The notes: a model not told the origin generated them from the sequence alone. 64,000 nt of DNA from JAJPKK01 sp963747835 (GCA_963747835.1 CAVVGO010000005.1:3100001-3164000); one strand, 5' to 3'; positions 28,760 through 39,231 are shown, counted from the first letter of the stretch. Translations and numbers: made by a program.

Positions 28760-30130
28760 TTACCGCGGGCCTGCATCGACCGCCCCGTTGTCCGGGCGCC
28801 GAGGTGCGCGCCGCGGCCGGGGCGACAGCGACAGGTACACGAGGTAGGCAAGGCCGATTGGCGTCACGCAGAAGAAGTAGAATTCCAGAATCCGGTAACC
28901 GCCGTCCCGGGCCCACTGCGCCAACAGCGCTACCATCCAGACATAGGCGCAAAGGCGGAACGAGGACACCGGCCCGCCGCACATGCGCTTGTAAAGATAG
29001 CCATAGACCACCCCGGCCAAGACCAGCGTAATGACGACGCCGGGATAGCCGAGGCTGATCCAGCCGTCCCCGACCAGCGACGTGGTCCGCGACGCGAACT
29101 GGCCGTAGTCCTGCAGATTGACAAGCGTGATCGGCGAGCCAACCGGCTTGTCCGGCCATAACATTCGCGGTATCGGCCAGGTGAACACCCCAAGATACTG
29201 CGTGAAGTAGGAATATGTCTCACTGACCTCAGGGACTTTGGCGATGACGAAGGTCAGAAACTCGAAATTGGCGAAGTCCGGGTGGGCGCCGAATGACGTC
29301 TTCGACAGATCAAGTTCGAATTCGAACGTGCCGTTCACCAGAAGGTTCATCAAGGCATCGCGGTTCTCGCCGACCACCACAAAAACTACGAGACCCGCCA
29401 CGATCGAAATGTAAGACAGCGCGGTCAGTCCGGAACGGCGATGAACGTAAAGCCCGATCATCATAACGACCAGAAGGGACATGACGAGAGGCCATCGTCC
29501 ACCGGTTCCGGCGGTTAGAAGGGCCGCTGCCGCCGACGGCAGGTAAGACCACGAACGGCCTCGATAGCGCAGGATTATGAACGTGACGAACGGCAACAGC
29601 ATGTTCCGTGCCAGCACGAAATACCCGGTCGTATCGACAAACAGGCGCGATCCCGTCGCCGGATCGACGGTCATGTCGATGCGGCCAAGCTCGTCCAGCA
29701 CCTCGACGCCGTACTCCTGGCGCATCGTCAACATCAGGTAGATCGAGTATGCAATCAGGGGCGATAGAATCAGAAAAGATATCAGATAAGCCGTGCCCTC
29801 GTTCCGCACGTTCGCCGTCACGTTGAAATTCATCCTAAGCGGTCTGAAGCCGAGCGCCCAAACGTATCCAAAGACGAAACTGACCAAGCCAACATTGGAA
29901 ACGAGAATGGTCTCAAGAAAAATATCGTCGTCCGGCACGAAGTTCATGAACTCGTATTCAGAAATGATGTCAAAGGCATAGACGATGATGGGCCGTTGAA
30001 CAAAGACCAGGAAATGGAATACGCAATAAACCATCAGACCCGAAAATACATTCATGTACTTTCGGCTCGCCAGCCACCATACAAGCATCACGAAGAATAC
30101 AAGATTGGCGGTAAGCGCAAGTTCGATCAT
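28760..30130 (-). CDS. multi-spanning membrane protein, O-antigen/oligosaccharide-unit polymerase-like (Wzy-type)
   Basis: 456 residues from ATG 30130, with AAGGCAAAG just before it. About 11 hydrophobic helices are visible (for example LVFFVMLVWWLAS, GLVSFVFGYVWAL, YISIVAGLVVFVVVGE). A long periplasmic-type loop with MLWPDKPVGSP and GDGWISLGYPGV precedes the last helices, as in Wzy-like and oligosaccharide repeat unit polymerases. These join lipid-linked repeat units in the periplasm. Wzy proteins share little sequence identity, so the call rests on topology, this loop and context. Confidence 0.7.
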   Translation of the reverse strand: MIELALTANLVFFVMLVWWLASRKYMNVFSGLMVYCVFHFLVFVQRPIIVYAFDIISEYEFMNFVPDDDIFLETILVSNVGLVSFVFGYVWALGFRPLRMNFNVTANVRNEGTAYLISFLILSPLIAYSIYLMLTMRQEYGVEVLDELGRIDMTVDPATGSRLFVDTTGYFVLARNMLLPFVTFIILRYRGRSWSYLPSAAAALLTAGTGGRWPLVMSLLVVMMIGLYVHRRSGLTALSYISIVAGLVVFVVVGENRDALMNLLVNGTFEFELDLSKTSFGAHPDFANFEFLTFVIAKVPEVSETYSYFTQYLGVFTWPIPRMLWPDKPVGSPITLVNLQDYGQFASRTTSLVGDGWISLGYPGVVITLVLAGVVYGYLYKRMCGGPVSSFRLCAYVWMVALLAQWARDGGYRILEFYFFCVTPIGLAYLVYLSLSPRPRRAPRRPDNGAVDAGPR

Positions 30131-30418
30131 CTTTGCCTTGCCTAACCAACATCCACGACCGGCCGGCGAACAACCGGGGCCGTCCACCGATCAGCCTAGA
30201 GTAGCGGCGAAGGCGTCCCAGGACAACCAAAACGACAGGATCTGGATGCCTATCCCAACCGAATGGTGAACCCATGAGCCCCACCCGTACAGACGAACGC
30301 CATGCGTTCGCCCGGACCCGATGTTTACCTCATTTCCGGCAAGCCATGACACCTCAAACCGGGACCTGATATTCCTTCATCGACCGATCGGCAGCCACTT
30401 CCTCCGGACCACAACTCG

Positions 30419-31318
30419 ATGTCCAAGGCGACATATTTGGCGCGCTGCATTCAGAGTCGCATGTCTTGCAGCGACCTCGGGTGTCGGAATTGTGGACACC
30501 CTCAGTCGGTCGTTATCGATCGAAAATACCTGGTCACGGAACTCCGCCGCTGCAGCCATTGCCTGATGATGTACCGCGCGCCCTCGGACCCGCCGCAGCA
30601 CAATGCCACCTACTACAATCAGGGCTATCGACAGGGCTACACCACCGACCTTCCATCCGAGGTTGAACTGACAGCGCTCATCAAGGGCCAATTTCGCGGT
30701 ACCGGCATGGACTATTCCTATTATATCGGGGTCCTTGCCGCCCTCGGAGCTCCACGCGGGGCGCGGGTGTTCGACTACGGCTGTTCATGGGGCTACGGCA
30801 CCTACCAAATGAAAACGGCCGGCTTCGATGTGGTCGGCTATGAAATCTCCCGGTCACGCGGCGATTATGCGGCGCATATGCTGGGATTGGATGTCGTCGC
30901 GGATTTTTCGCAATGGTCGGAGAGACCCGACACGGCCGCGACGTTTGACGTGTTTTTTTCCGCGCACGTTTTGGAACATGTCCCATCGCCCGGCGCGATA
31001 TTCGCCGCGGCCGAGCGGGTGCTGAAGCCCGGCGGCCTGTTCGTCGGCTTCTGCCCGAATGGCTCAGCCGCACACCGCGCGGCCGCTTCCGATTGGCACA
31101 GGCGATGGGGCGAGGTGCATCCCAATTATCTCGATGATGTTTTTTTGAACCGTCTGCTCATGAAATGGCCGCACGCTCTCGGAACGTCAGCTGTGGTGAT
31201 CGATGCGCGACTGGGCGACCTGCTTCGCACCACCAATGTGCCCGTCACGCTGTTTCTTGACCCGCTGGAGCGCGAGGAACTTTTCTTCGTTGCCAAAAAG
31301 CCCTGGGCCGCGGAATGA
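30419..31318 (+). CDS. SAM-dependent methyltransferase with N-terminal zinc-ribbon
   Basis: 299 residues. Two CxxC pairs near the N-terminus (CRNCG, CSHC) form a probable zinc ribbon, as in sugar C-methyltransferase-like proteins. VFDYGCSWGYGTYQM is SAM motif I, VVGYEISRSRG the acidic loop, DVFFSAHVLEHVPSPG motif II and RVLKPGGLFVGFCPNG the next strand. The stop overlaps the next start (ATGA), so it is coupled to the glycosyltransferase. The start could also be ATG 30461. Confidence 0.83.
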   Translation: MSKATYLARCIQSRMSCSDLGCRNCGHPQSVVIDRKYLVTELRRCSHCLMMYRAPSDPPQHNATYYNQGYRQGYTTDLPSEVELTALIKGQFRGTGMDYSYYIGVLAALGAPRGARVFDYGCSWGYGTYQMKTAGFDVVGYEISRSRGDYAAHMLGLDVVADFSQWSERPDTAATFDVFFSAHVLEHVPSPGAIFAAAERVLKPGGLFVGFCPNGSAAHRAAASDWHRRWGEVHPNYLDDVFLNRLLMKWPHALGTSAVVIDARLGDLLRTTNVPVTLFLDPLEREELFFVAKKPWAAE

Positions 31319-32577
31319 CCGCCCTCGGCTCCAGAGTTGGCGTCTTTCATCCGTCCACGCAGCATTCATGGCAAACCGCCCTCGCTTTCCAACAGGCCGA
31401 CCGGCTCGCGTGGTACGCAACCTCGGTCTTCTACGATCCAGCGCGCTGGCCTTATAGAATCGAGACCTACCTTCCTGTCTCGTTGTCCAAGCGGATCAAT
31501 CGTGAATTCAAACGGCGCTACCATCGACTGCTCGACCCCGCCAATGTGCGCCACATCGGATACTGGCAGTGGGTACAATCCGCAGCCCATCGACTAAATG
31601 CCCAGGCTGCGACCCGGTTTGCCTGCGCCTACGGCAATAGTCGATTTGGCGAGCGTGTCATCGCCCTTATCGAACGCGACCCCGTCGACACTCTATGGGG
31701 CTACGATACCTCCAGCCTGGAAGTGTTTCGCTGGGCAAGGCAGCGCGGCATCTATTGCGTGCTCGATCAGACCCTTGGGCACCGATTATCGATGGACCGG
31801 GTGATGCTGGCCGAACGGGCCAGAAATCCTGAGTTTTTCGACGAGAGCAGCTTCCGGCCATCCTCCACGGCTGAAATAGCACGTCAGAACGAAGAAATCG
31901 CCTTGGCCGATCTCATCGTAGTCGGATCGCAGTCCTGCGCTGCTACCCTCATCGAAAACGGCTGTCCCACAAACAAGATTTGGAAGATCTCCTACGGCTA
32001 TGACGAGACGCTGTTCCCCCCGGAGCGGCCTCAGCGAGCCCCACTCGCCGATCGCCCCGTCAATTTTGTCTTCATTGGCGCCCTCAATCCACGCAAGGGC
32101 ATTGCGTCGCTGCTGAAGGCCTTTGCGCGTGTTTCCCCCGCGCGCGCCACCTTGACGCTCGTTGGCGATCTGCAGATTTCGCGCGGCACGTTTGACCGTT
32201 ATCGGTCAATGGTGACACATGTTGGATCCGTCCCGCGCAACGAAGTTGCCGCTCATTTTGCCCGGGCCGACTGCTTCGTATTTCCGAGCTTGTTCGAAGG
32301 AAGTGCCCTGGTTTTGCACGAGGCGATCGCGTCGGGCCTTGGCATCATCCAATCCCAGAGCGCCGGCGAAGGAGCGCTGGCTGGCCACAATGGCGTGATC
32401 ATCAAAAGTGTCGACACCGATACGGTCGAGCAGGCGCTGACCCGTACCATCGAGGCGAAACCTGAGTTGATACAATGGCAGAATGAATCCTGGTCGCTCC
32501 GTGAGGACCGCACCTGGAGCCGTTATCGGTCGGAGGTCGCCAGCATGAGCCTGCCGTTACGGGCGGCACCCGAGTAA
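31315..32577 (+). CDS. family 4 glycosyltransferase
   Basis: 420 residues. The donor half has NFVFIGALNPRKGIASLLKA and FVFPSLFEGSALVLHEAIAS, the GT4 (E-x7-E) pattern with G-x-x-x-x-K-G. The N-terminal half includes VGVFHPSTQHSWQTALAF, an acceptor-domain start with a divergent glycine loop. It is translationally coupled to the upstream methyltransferase and probably transfers a sugar that is then methylated (inference). Confidence 0.85.
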   Translation: MTALGSRVGVFHPSTQHSWQTALAFQQADRLAWYATSVFYDPARWPYRIETYLPVSLSKRINREFKRRYHRLLDPANVRHIGYWQWVQSAAHRLNAQAATRFACAYGNSRFGERVIALIERDPVDTLWGYDTSSLEVFRWARQRGIYCVLDQTLGHRLSMDRVMLAERARNPEFFDESSFRPSSTAEIARQNEEIALADLIVVGSQSCAATLIENGCPTNKIWKISYGYDETLFPPERPQRAPLADRPVNFVFIGALNPRKGIASLLKAFARVSPARATLTLVGDLQISRGTFDRYRSMVTHVGSVPRNEVAAHFARADCFVFPSLFEGSALVLHEAIASGLGIIQSQSAGEGALAGHNGVIIKSVDTDTVEQALTRTIEAKPELIQWQNESWSLREDRTWSRYRSEVASMSLPLRAAPE

Positions 32578-32604
32578 TGCCAGGGCATTCATCGAGGGCT
32601 CTTG

Positions 32605-33618
32605 TCATTTGATGATCTGGAGCCGTCCCTTGGCAACACGCAGGATGTTCCGCCACGAGAACTTGGCGTCATCGTAGGGAAGATCACAACCATCGCAGAC
32701 GGCGGACTGTTCCGGGCGGCGATCGACCAGATTGCGCCGCAGCTGTTGGAACGCCCGACCGTTCCAGATCTCCGGCAATGTTTGAACGAGAAGATTCCCC
32801 AAGACGGTCTGACGCCGCAGATCGCGGCAGCACGCTACGATATCACCGTTCGAAGCCACAAAAAGCGAAGTCCAGGGATACGGGCACAGATGATATTTTT
32901 TTGTCGCGCTCGTCGGCACCGGTGTGTCGACCAGGCCGGTAGCATTGTGAAAAGTCTTGTGGAAGAGCCTCAGACGTCCGTAGGGATCGCTGAACAGCTT
33001 TTTAAGATCTTCGAATCGTCGCTGCAGATCCACGGGATCGGCAAACCGGTAGGTGCTGATGTCCTGCATTTCGATCCGTAGATGGGGCCACGACGGATTC
33101 GCCAGAATGCCCGCGATATTATCGACAATGCGCCGCCATGAGTTTTGTGATCCCCGCACCTCTTCGAAATATTCTGCGTCTGCGGCGAAATCGATTGTGA
33201 AGGTATACTTGACTCCCGTCCCGCTGGGGAGACGACCGATGATGTCCTCGGTCAGCAGCATGCCATTAGTGGCGAAATACATGTTGTCGAAGTCCCATTT
33301 CAGGGCAACGGCGCAGAGCCGGTGAAAATCCTTGTTCATGAAGGGCTCGCCGTCGAGCGTCCAATGCAAGACTTTGGTCTTGACGCCCCCTTCCCTCAGC
33401 CTGCGCAACAGTCGCTCCGCAGTCTCAGCCGCCAGATAGCCGCGCGGAACCGCCTCGTGGTGCGCCGGATCCGATTGCGGACAGAAAGCACATCTGAAGT
33501 TGCAGACATTGGTTGCCTCGATTGACACTTCCTCGGGCAAATAATCGACAGTGATCGCGTTGCGGATCTGCCATTGATAAAAAATGTAGGCGAAGCGCGT
33601 CAGCTTCCCAAAAGACAT
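32605..33618 (-). CDS. radical SAM/SPASM domain protein
   Basis: 337 residues from ATG 33618 (GGAAG upstream; the frame extends to 33663). CNFRCAFC at about residues 39-46 is the CxxxCxxC cluster motif of radical SAM enzymes. The C-terminus has CPYPW, DIVACCRDL and CDGCDLPY, the cysteines of a SPASM auxiliary-cluster domain. LDGEPFMNKDFHRLC is the GE-type SAM motif. No peptide substrate gene is visible beside it, so it probably modifies a sugar or acts in polysaccharide tailoring (inference). Confidence 0.88.
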   Translation of the reverse strand: MSFGKLTRFAYIFYQWQIRNAITVDYLPEEVSIEATNVCNFRCAFCPQSDPAHHEAVPRGYLAAETAERLLRRLREGGVKTKVLHWTLDGEPFMNKDFHRLCAVALKWDFDNMYFATNGMLLTEDIIGRLPSGTGVKYTFTIDFAADAEYFEEVRGSQNSWRRIVDNIAGILANPSWPHLRIEMQDISTYRFADPVDLQRRFEDLKKLFSDPYGRLRLFHKTFHNATGLVDTPVPTSATKKYHLCPYPWTSLFVASNGDIVACCRDLRRQTVLGNLLVQTLPEIWNGRAFQQLRRNLVDRRPEQSAVCDGCDLPYDDAKFSWRNILRVAKGRLQIIK

Positions 33619-33867
33619 GGCAGCTTCTTCCGTACCGGTTGCGACCGCGCGTAAGCCCAGCATTTATGTCGTTATGGCGCCTCTGTCTATCAAACGGAAA
33701 ATCAGAACAGCATTAAACCGTGGCGCGGCGCCGACCTAAGGTGCGCGAGAATTGATCGGGCAAGGCTCGCGTTAACTTAACCCAGGCTTGCGAACGCGCG
33801 GAACTTGACGGATGCCCAGGTCTTTGGTCAACCACGGCATGAAACAACGGCGGCCCGGATCCAGTCG

Positions 33868-34941
33868 ATGACGCGGGCCTGTATCATGGTTGGCCCGTTC
33901 CCGCCCCCGGTTCACGGTTTCGCGGTTGCGACCGCGGCGATGCGCGATGCTTTGGAGAGCCACGGCGTGTCGACCTTATGTTTCGACAAAGCCCGAAATA
34001 GTCCGGGACCATCCGCCAAGACGTGGAGCCCGATGGCGTTAGGGCTTTTCGTCGCGAAGATCGCCTTCCGCTGCCGGCGCGTGAGCCTCTATATTGCTGT
34101 AGCCGGCGGGAGGGGCCAATATGTTGACTTGCTGTTCGCCGCGCTTGGTCGCTTGCGCGGACGCAACCTCATTTTGCATCACCACAGCTTCGCCTATCTG
34201 GACCACCCGCGGCTCTCGGCAAAGCTCCTGGCACGCGTCTGCGGCTCACGCTGCATCCACGTGGCTCTCTGCCAACACATGAGCGATCTCTTGTGCCAGC
34301 ACTACACGACACTTGGCCAGATACGATTGCTATCGAACGCCGCATTGCTAGCGGCGCCGCTGCGACAGCATCCCAAGGCAGGACCGCTTCGCGTTCTCGG
34401 CTTCCTCGGCAATATCACCCGCGACAAGGGCATCGATCAATTCCTGGAATTGGTCTCACAGCTCCGCGCCGAGGGGAGTGATCTCGTTGGACGGGTCGCG
34501 GGGCCGATTACGGATGAAAAATGCCGGGACATGCTCGACGCCGCAGTCGCAACCGGTGCTGTCTTCTATGACGGGCCAGTCTATGACGAGCGCAAGGAGC
34601 GTTTCTTTGCCGACATCGATGTGCTGGTGTTTCCAAGCCGATACGCCAACGAGGCGGAGCCGTTCGTCGTGATCGAGGCGCTTGCCGCAGGCGTGCCCGT
34701 GATAGCAACGGCGCGCGGATGCATACCCTCCCTCGTCGACGATCATGTCGGGCTGTCGCTCGACCCGTCCGGCACCGATCTTCAGCCGGCTGTCCGGATC
34801 ATCCGCGACTGGGTCGCCGATCCCGACAAATTCGCCGCGGCCAGTGCATCTGCGATTACCGCCGCACGGCGATCGCACGCGAGCGCTACGGCAGCGCTCA
34901 ACGCCTTGATCTCGGAAATGGCGCCGACGAACCCGCAATAA
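33868..34941 (+). CDS. family 4 glycosyltransferase
   Basis: 357 residues from ATG 33868 (the open frame begins at TTG 33805 but conserved sequence starts at CIMVGPFPPPVHGFAVAT). LGFLGNITRDKGIDQFLELV opens the donor domain; VFPSRYANEAEPFVVIEALA with GVPVIATARGC is the GT4 signature. Convergent with the large GT2 gene at 34996. Confidence 0.83.
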   Translation: MTRACIMVGPFPPPVHGFAVATAAMRDALESHGVSTLCFDKARNSPGPSAKTWSPMALGLFVAKIAFRCRRVSLYIAVAGGRGQYVDLLFAALGRLRGRNLILHHHSFAYLDHPRLSAKLLARVCGSRCIHVALCQHMSDLLCQHYTTLGQIRLLSNAALLAAPLRQHPKAGPLRVLGFLGNITRDKGIDQFLELVSQLRAEGSDLVGRVAGPITDEKCRDMLDAAVATGAVFYDGPVYDERKERFFADIDVLVFPSRYANEAEPFVVIEALAAGVPVIATARGCIPSLVDDHVGLSLDPSGTDLQPAVRIIRDWVADPDKFAAASASAITAARRSHASATAALNALISEMAPTNPQ

Positions 34942-34995
34942 TCAACGTAGCAGGCATTCAGACCCGGGCCGCGCTAGCGCGAGAGCCGCCCGCCG

Positions 34996-37608
34996 TCACG
35001 CCCGACCGGCCATTTCGGTCGGCGGCCGTTCTGTTGCGGCGTCCGGCGCCGTCTCCAAAGACTGCGCGGCGCGCCACCACGTCGCTAGCACCGGTCCGAC
35101 CTCGTCGGCGGGAAGGCGCGGGTCGAGCGGCAGGTCCGACTGTTGCGACATTACCACCCCGAATGACCAGTCGAAATAGGCCAAAGGCAAGCCGCACGCT
35201 TCCGCTCGATTCATCGCCGGATACCCAAACAACGGCCGACGGCACGGCAAGAAGATCGCGCAAATTCCATATTGCCGGATGGCGCGGTCGAACTCGTCCG
35301 TTGTGATTTCGCCCGCCACGAACACGTTGGCATTCTTCATGAGTCCGAGATCGTCCAAAGACGTTCCGACGACGATCAATTGCGTCGAGGGATAATCGCG
35401 GCGAAAGCACATCGCAACGCGGCTAATCAGGCGGAGTTCGGCGGCATCGGCGCCGGCAATCATCAGCCCAAGCGCCGGTTGCCGGGGCGCTTCGCGAAGG
35501 CTGCGAATGGATCGCGGTGGTGCGGACTTGTCGACCCGTGTGACGGGGCGTCCCAAGCTAAGCCGCGAGGCGAAGGATTCCGCTGTCGCGCAGGGAACGA
35601 GGATGTGGTCGGCATTCTCCACCAGGAACTGACGACGCTTGCTCCAGTCCGTTTCCTCTGCCGGTGATCGGTGGGTCCCGCAATCGCCACAGACGCGCCC
35701 GGTGTTCACCGCAGCGCAGACCTCGTCGTCTGACCCAAGCATCGTCCCGCGCCGGCACACGAGACCGGCGTCAGCGATCAGCACATCGAAGGGTATTTCG
35801 AGGTCGCGGAGATGATCGAGAAGCAGCCCAGGGACCCCGGCCGGATCCACAATTTCTATGCGCTTTGGTCGCGTCCGCGCCGCGTAATTTTTTAACGCCT
35901 CAACGTGGTCGTGCGGGCCGACTTCAAATGCAATCGACTGGGGGACTTCGCCGCTGGGATTGCAAAATCGGACAACCGGGCCGTTAACCCCAATCCCTGT
36001 TTGCACAACGACGACTGTCACCCCGCCCCGTGACAATTGTTGCGCTCGTACCGCAACCGGGTGTCGAACGAGCCCAGGCCCGCAAATCAACCAATGTGGT
36101 CGAGGCCCTCGCACGTCCGCCCGCTCAATGGCTTCGCGATAGCGGCGTAGCGGATCGGCAACCAGGAAAGAGGCGCACTCTTCGCGGTAATGGGGAAAGC
36201 GGCTCTCGATCGTCAGCAGATTGCGCACGACGAGCGCGCGCTTTTCCGATCCGAAGGAGCGCGACCCGGCGTGGCCAACGAAAATTGAGGGCGCGCACAC
36301 GTTGCGCAGGCCGGCCTCGCGCGCCCGCAAGCACAAGTCAACGTCCTCAAGATAACCGCGATCGAGACGATCAAGCAGTTGGCCGATCGCGTCCAGGCAA
36401 CGTCGCGTCACATACATGCAGAAGCCAATTCCATTGGGGATGTCGACGAGGCTTCCCGCATTGGCGGACGCTGCCAGGCTATCGAGCACCACGACGTCGC
36501 CCTCAAGGTCCATTTCATTGGGCTCGTTGGCACGCGGAAAGCTGGTGAATTCTCCATTGTTGGAGAGCGGCGTGATGGTGCCGACGTCGGGAGATGCCTC
36601 GGCGAGCGCGGCAAGACGCGTAATCAATTTCGGCGGCAAAACGGTATCGGCATTCAGGAGCAGCACATCGCCGGTTTCGACCCGTCGCAGGGCCCGATTG
36701 ACCGCCCCGACAAATCCAAGGTTTTGTTCATTGAACAGGCAGTCGATGAAAGGTTCTTCCGCCAAGGCCCGGACGTAGTCACGCAGCGCCGCTTCGGGCG
36801 AAGCATCGTCGACCACGATGGCGCGGTGCTCGCGGGTGAGCTGGGGCTTCAATCCATCAAGGCATCGCTTCGTCGCCGCGAAGTCGCCATAGACGGGCAC
36901 GATGACCGTAACTGTGCGGTCGGAAAGGTCGAGACTTTGTGCAAAATCGCGTCCGGGCTGCGAATCCGCCGCTTTATGGCCGAGCCGCCTACGATAAAAG
37001 GATTCCCCGTCGATCGTTAATTCGATCGCAACGTCGCCGCCATCACCTTGCACGCAGAAGCTCGCCGCATGACCCCACGCCTCTCTAAGCGCGTGTGCGG
37101 GATCAGCCGTCAATGGTCGCGTCATCCGCTCGCCGGTGTCGACATGGATCTCGACATGGCCATCGGCCCAGACGGCCCACCCCACGACCTCGCGCTCGAA
37201 TACATGAGCGATGGCGAGCGCGCGCGGTCCATTATCGCGCAATGCTGCAAGCGCGTTCGCGAGGCCGGTTGGTTCATTATCGATCGATAGCAGAATGCGT
37301 GCGGCGGCCTGCCGTTCGGGTCGCTCTCCCCAGGCAAGCATCCGGCGGTTGGCGTTGAGATCCCGCGGGGCGAGCGCAAGCGCTCTTTTGATATCGGAAA
37401 CCGCAGCGCCGGGCTCGCCCATCTGGTGGGAAATTTCGGCCCGCAAAGTGTAGTGATGAACCGAAGCGGGCGGCCCAATCCGGCAGCGGCGATCCGCAAA
37501 AGCAAAGGCCTGTTGCAATTCGCGGTTCGACAAAGCCTGGAGCGCCAACGTTTCGAGCGTTGCGGCGTGATGCTTGTCCTCGAACAGCATCGGATTCGAG
37601 GCAATCAT
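34996..37608 (-). CDS. large multidomain glycosyltransferase (TPR-like + GT2 + C-terminal GT4-like)
   Basis: 870 residues from ATG 37608, which forms an ATGA overlap with the upstream glycosyltransferase and follows GAGG; the frame extends to 37719. The N-terminus is TPR-like (about residues 15-90). The GT2 domain at about residues 235-470 has TVTVIVPVYGDFAATKRCLD, VLLLNADTVLPP (DxD-like) and YLEDVDLCLRAREAG. The C-terminal 350 residues look like a decayed GT4 fold (LGLMIAGADAAELRLISRVA, FAVLF-like strands) without a clear E-x7-E motif. It likely adds sugars to a growing polysaccharide at the cytoplasmic face. Confidence 0.82.
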   Translation of the reverse strand: MIASNPMLFEDKHHAATLETLALQALSNRELQQAFAFADRRCRIGPPASVHHYTLRAEISHQMGEPGAAVSDIKRALALAPRDLNANRRMLAWGERPERQAAARILLSIDNEPTGLANALAALRDNGPRALAIAHVFEREVVGWAVWADGHVEIHVDTGERMTRPLTADPAHALREAWGHAASFCVQGDGGDVAIELTIDGESFYRRRLGHKAADSQPGRDFAQSLDLSDRTVTVIVPVYGDFAATKRCLDGLKPQLTREHRAIVVDDASPEAALRDYVRALAEEPFIDCLFNEQNLGFVGAVNRALRRVETGDVLLLNADTVLPPKLITRLAALAEASPDVGTITPLSNNGEFTSFPRANEPNEMDLEGDVVVLDSLAASANAGSLVDIPNGIGFCMYVTRRCLDAIGQLLDRLDRGYLEDVDLCLRAREAGLRNVCAPSIFVGHAGSRSFGSEKRALVVRNLLTIESRFPHYREECASFLVADPLRRYREAIERADVRGPRPHWLICGPGLVRHPVAVRAQQLSRGGVTVVVVQTGIGVNGPVVRFCNPSGEVPQSIAFEVGPHDHVEALKNYAARTRPKRIEIVDPAGVPGLLLDHLRDLEIPFDVLIADAGLVCRRGTMLGSDDEVCAAVNTGRVCGDCGTHRSPAEETDWSKRRQFLVENADHILVPCATAESFASRLSLGRPVTRVDKSAPPRSIRSLREAPRQPALGLMIAGADAAELRLISRVAMCFRRDYPSTQLIVVGTSLDDLGLMKNANVFVAGEITTDEFDRAIRQYGICAIFLPCRRPLFGYPAMNRAEACGLPLAYFDWSFGVVMSQQSDLPLDPRLPADEVGPVLATWWRAAQSLETAPDAATERPPTEMAGRA

Positions 37609-38891
37609 GTCCTCAGGCCCGGTGCACTTTCTGCGGCGCCGGCGCTTTTCGGATGGCTTCTTATACGGCGAGGTCGGGGAGCGTTGGGATCGAGCAACGA
37701 AAGGAATTTGGGGATGCAAATTCGTTGGGCGTCGTATTGTGCTGTGATGAATTCACGAGCTCTCGCCCGCATCTTGTCAAATCCGCGCGGCGCGCCCAGG
37801 ACTTCGATGACGCGGCGCGCAAGCCCCTCGGTGTCGAAAAATGGCACCAGCAGGCCGGTGTCGCCATTGACGACTTCCCGGACCGGTGGCGTGTCCGAGG
37901 CGATGATGGGGCAGCCCGTGCTCATGGCTTCCAACAGCGACCACGACAGCACAAACGGGTAGGTTAGATAGACGTGCGCCGACGAGATCTGAAGCGCACG
38001 CAGATAATCGCGATAGGGCAGATGCCCGAGAAAATGAACGCGGTGCTGATCAATTGAGCCGGCGACCTCATTACGGAAGACATCCTTCCATGTCTGGCCG
38101 GTAGGAGGCGATTGTCCATACGACGTGCCGTCACTGCCCATGATCAAGACCTGGGCCTCGGGGCGTTCCGCCAGAATTCGCGGCAGGGCACGCATGAAGA
38201 TGTGGTACCCGCGGAGCGGTTCGAGATTGCGTGCTACGAACGTAATGACTTCATCAGAGGCACTCAGGCTTCGTCCGTTCGGTAAATGCAAAGCGGCGCC
38301 AGGATGGGGAGCAAAAAGATCGACGTCGACACCTTCGTGAATGACCTTAATCTTGTGGGCAAAGTCCGATGGGTACGTGGACTTCTGCCACAGGGTTGGT
38401 GAAATAGCGTCGTTGCATGCGGAAAGAGCGAGCAAGGTAGCGGCGTTTTTTAGATGCAGGGAGACTTGGCCGTCGGCCCCCAGCGTTGGGAATTCAAGAT
38501 CGAAACCAACATCCTGCCCGGTGCCGTTGTAGTAGAACTCGCAATAAATGATGATACGTGACTTGGGAAAGATGGCCCGCAGAGGCAGCGCCTCGCCCCA
38601 GCCTGGGTGGGCGACAATAACGTCGGGGCTGAAGCCCGAGGACGCCAAAGACGAGGCAGCGTACAAAACCTCTTCGGCGCGGCGGCATTCCAAATCGAAC
38701 CGGCGAGCAAATGGATGGGTCGCTGCGACGTCGGTGGCACTAACATTGTACTTCAGGAGATTGACGTTTCGCAAAGGGCGCGCGGTGAATGAGCCTATCG
38801 CGGCAATGTCGACGCCGGGATCTTGCGATAAAGCCCGCGCCACGTGCCGGAACTGCGCCGGAAAGTTATTGTGTACGAAAAGGATCTTCAT
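37605..38891 (-). CDS. family 4 glycosyltransferase
   Basis: 428 residues. MKILFVHNNFPAQFRHVARAL is a typical GT4 N-terminus. VIHEGVDVDLFAPH, VITFVARNLEPLRGYHIFMR and VYLTYPFVLSWSLLEAMSTG (E-motif) with GCPIIASDTPPVREV complete the donor domain. It is upstream of and overlaps the large GT2 gene, so both are co-transcribed. Confidence 0.88.
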   Translation of the reverse strand: MKILFVHNNFPAQFRHVARALSQDPGVDIAAIGSFTARPLRNVNLLKYNVSATDVAATHPFARRFDLECRRAEEVLYAASSLASSGFSPDVIVAHPGWGEALPLRAIFPKSRIIIYCEFYYNGTGQDVGFDLEFPTLGADGQVSLHLKNAATLLALSACNDAISPTLWQKSTYPSDFAHKIKVIHEGVDVDLFAPHPGAALHLPNGRSLSASDEVITFVARNLEPLRGYHIFMRALPRILAERPEAQVLIMGSDGTSYGQSPPTGQTWKDVFRNEVAGSIDQHRVHFLGHLPYRDYLRALQISSAHVYLTYPFVLSWSLLEAMSTGCPIIASDTPPVREVVNGDTGLLVPFFDTEGLARRVIEVLGAPRGFDKMRARAREFITAQYDAQRICIPKFLSLLDPNAPRPRRIRSHPKSAGAAESAPGLRT

Positions 38892-39231
38892 CGGGCGAGA
38901 GGCGGATTCCGCTTGACCACGATCGGTTGCACGCTGTTATGAAAGATATCTTCATCGCCAGCCAAGATGCGCGACGGAAAAGTGCTTGCAAATATTCAAA
39001 CGCAGTAAACTCGCAGATCGCAAACTTGCGGAACAGCGCGACGGTTCCGCGCGCAATTCACCTTGATCAACCCTATGTGGCTTCCGACCGCAACGCGTGT
39101 TGACCCCCAGATATAATCCGAAGATAGTGGAGCTGCTGGACCGAGGTGCGCTGGCATGATCATTGCTATCCTTGAAAGGCATTGATAGTAAAAGGTTTTG
39201 GCCACCCACCTTGGACCCGATAAGGCAAGTC
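38892..39231. other. divergent intergenic region (340 bp)
   Basis: Between the glycosyltransferase operon (minus) and the unknown gene at 39232 (plus). It presumably holds both promoters. No distinct operator, hairpin or RNA gene noticed; somewhat AT-richer than its neighbours. Confidence 0.4.

Noticed and set aside
36379..37020. 213-codon plus frame
   Set aside because: Antisense to the GT2 domain of the large glycosyltransferase; no domain content of its own.
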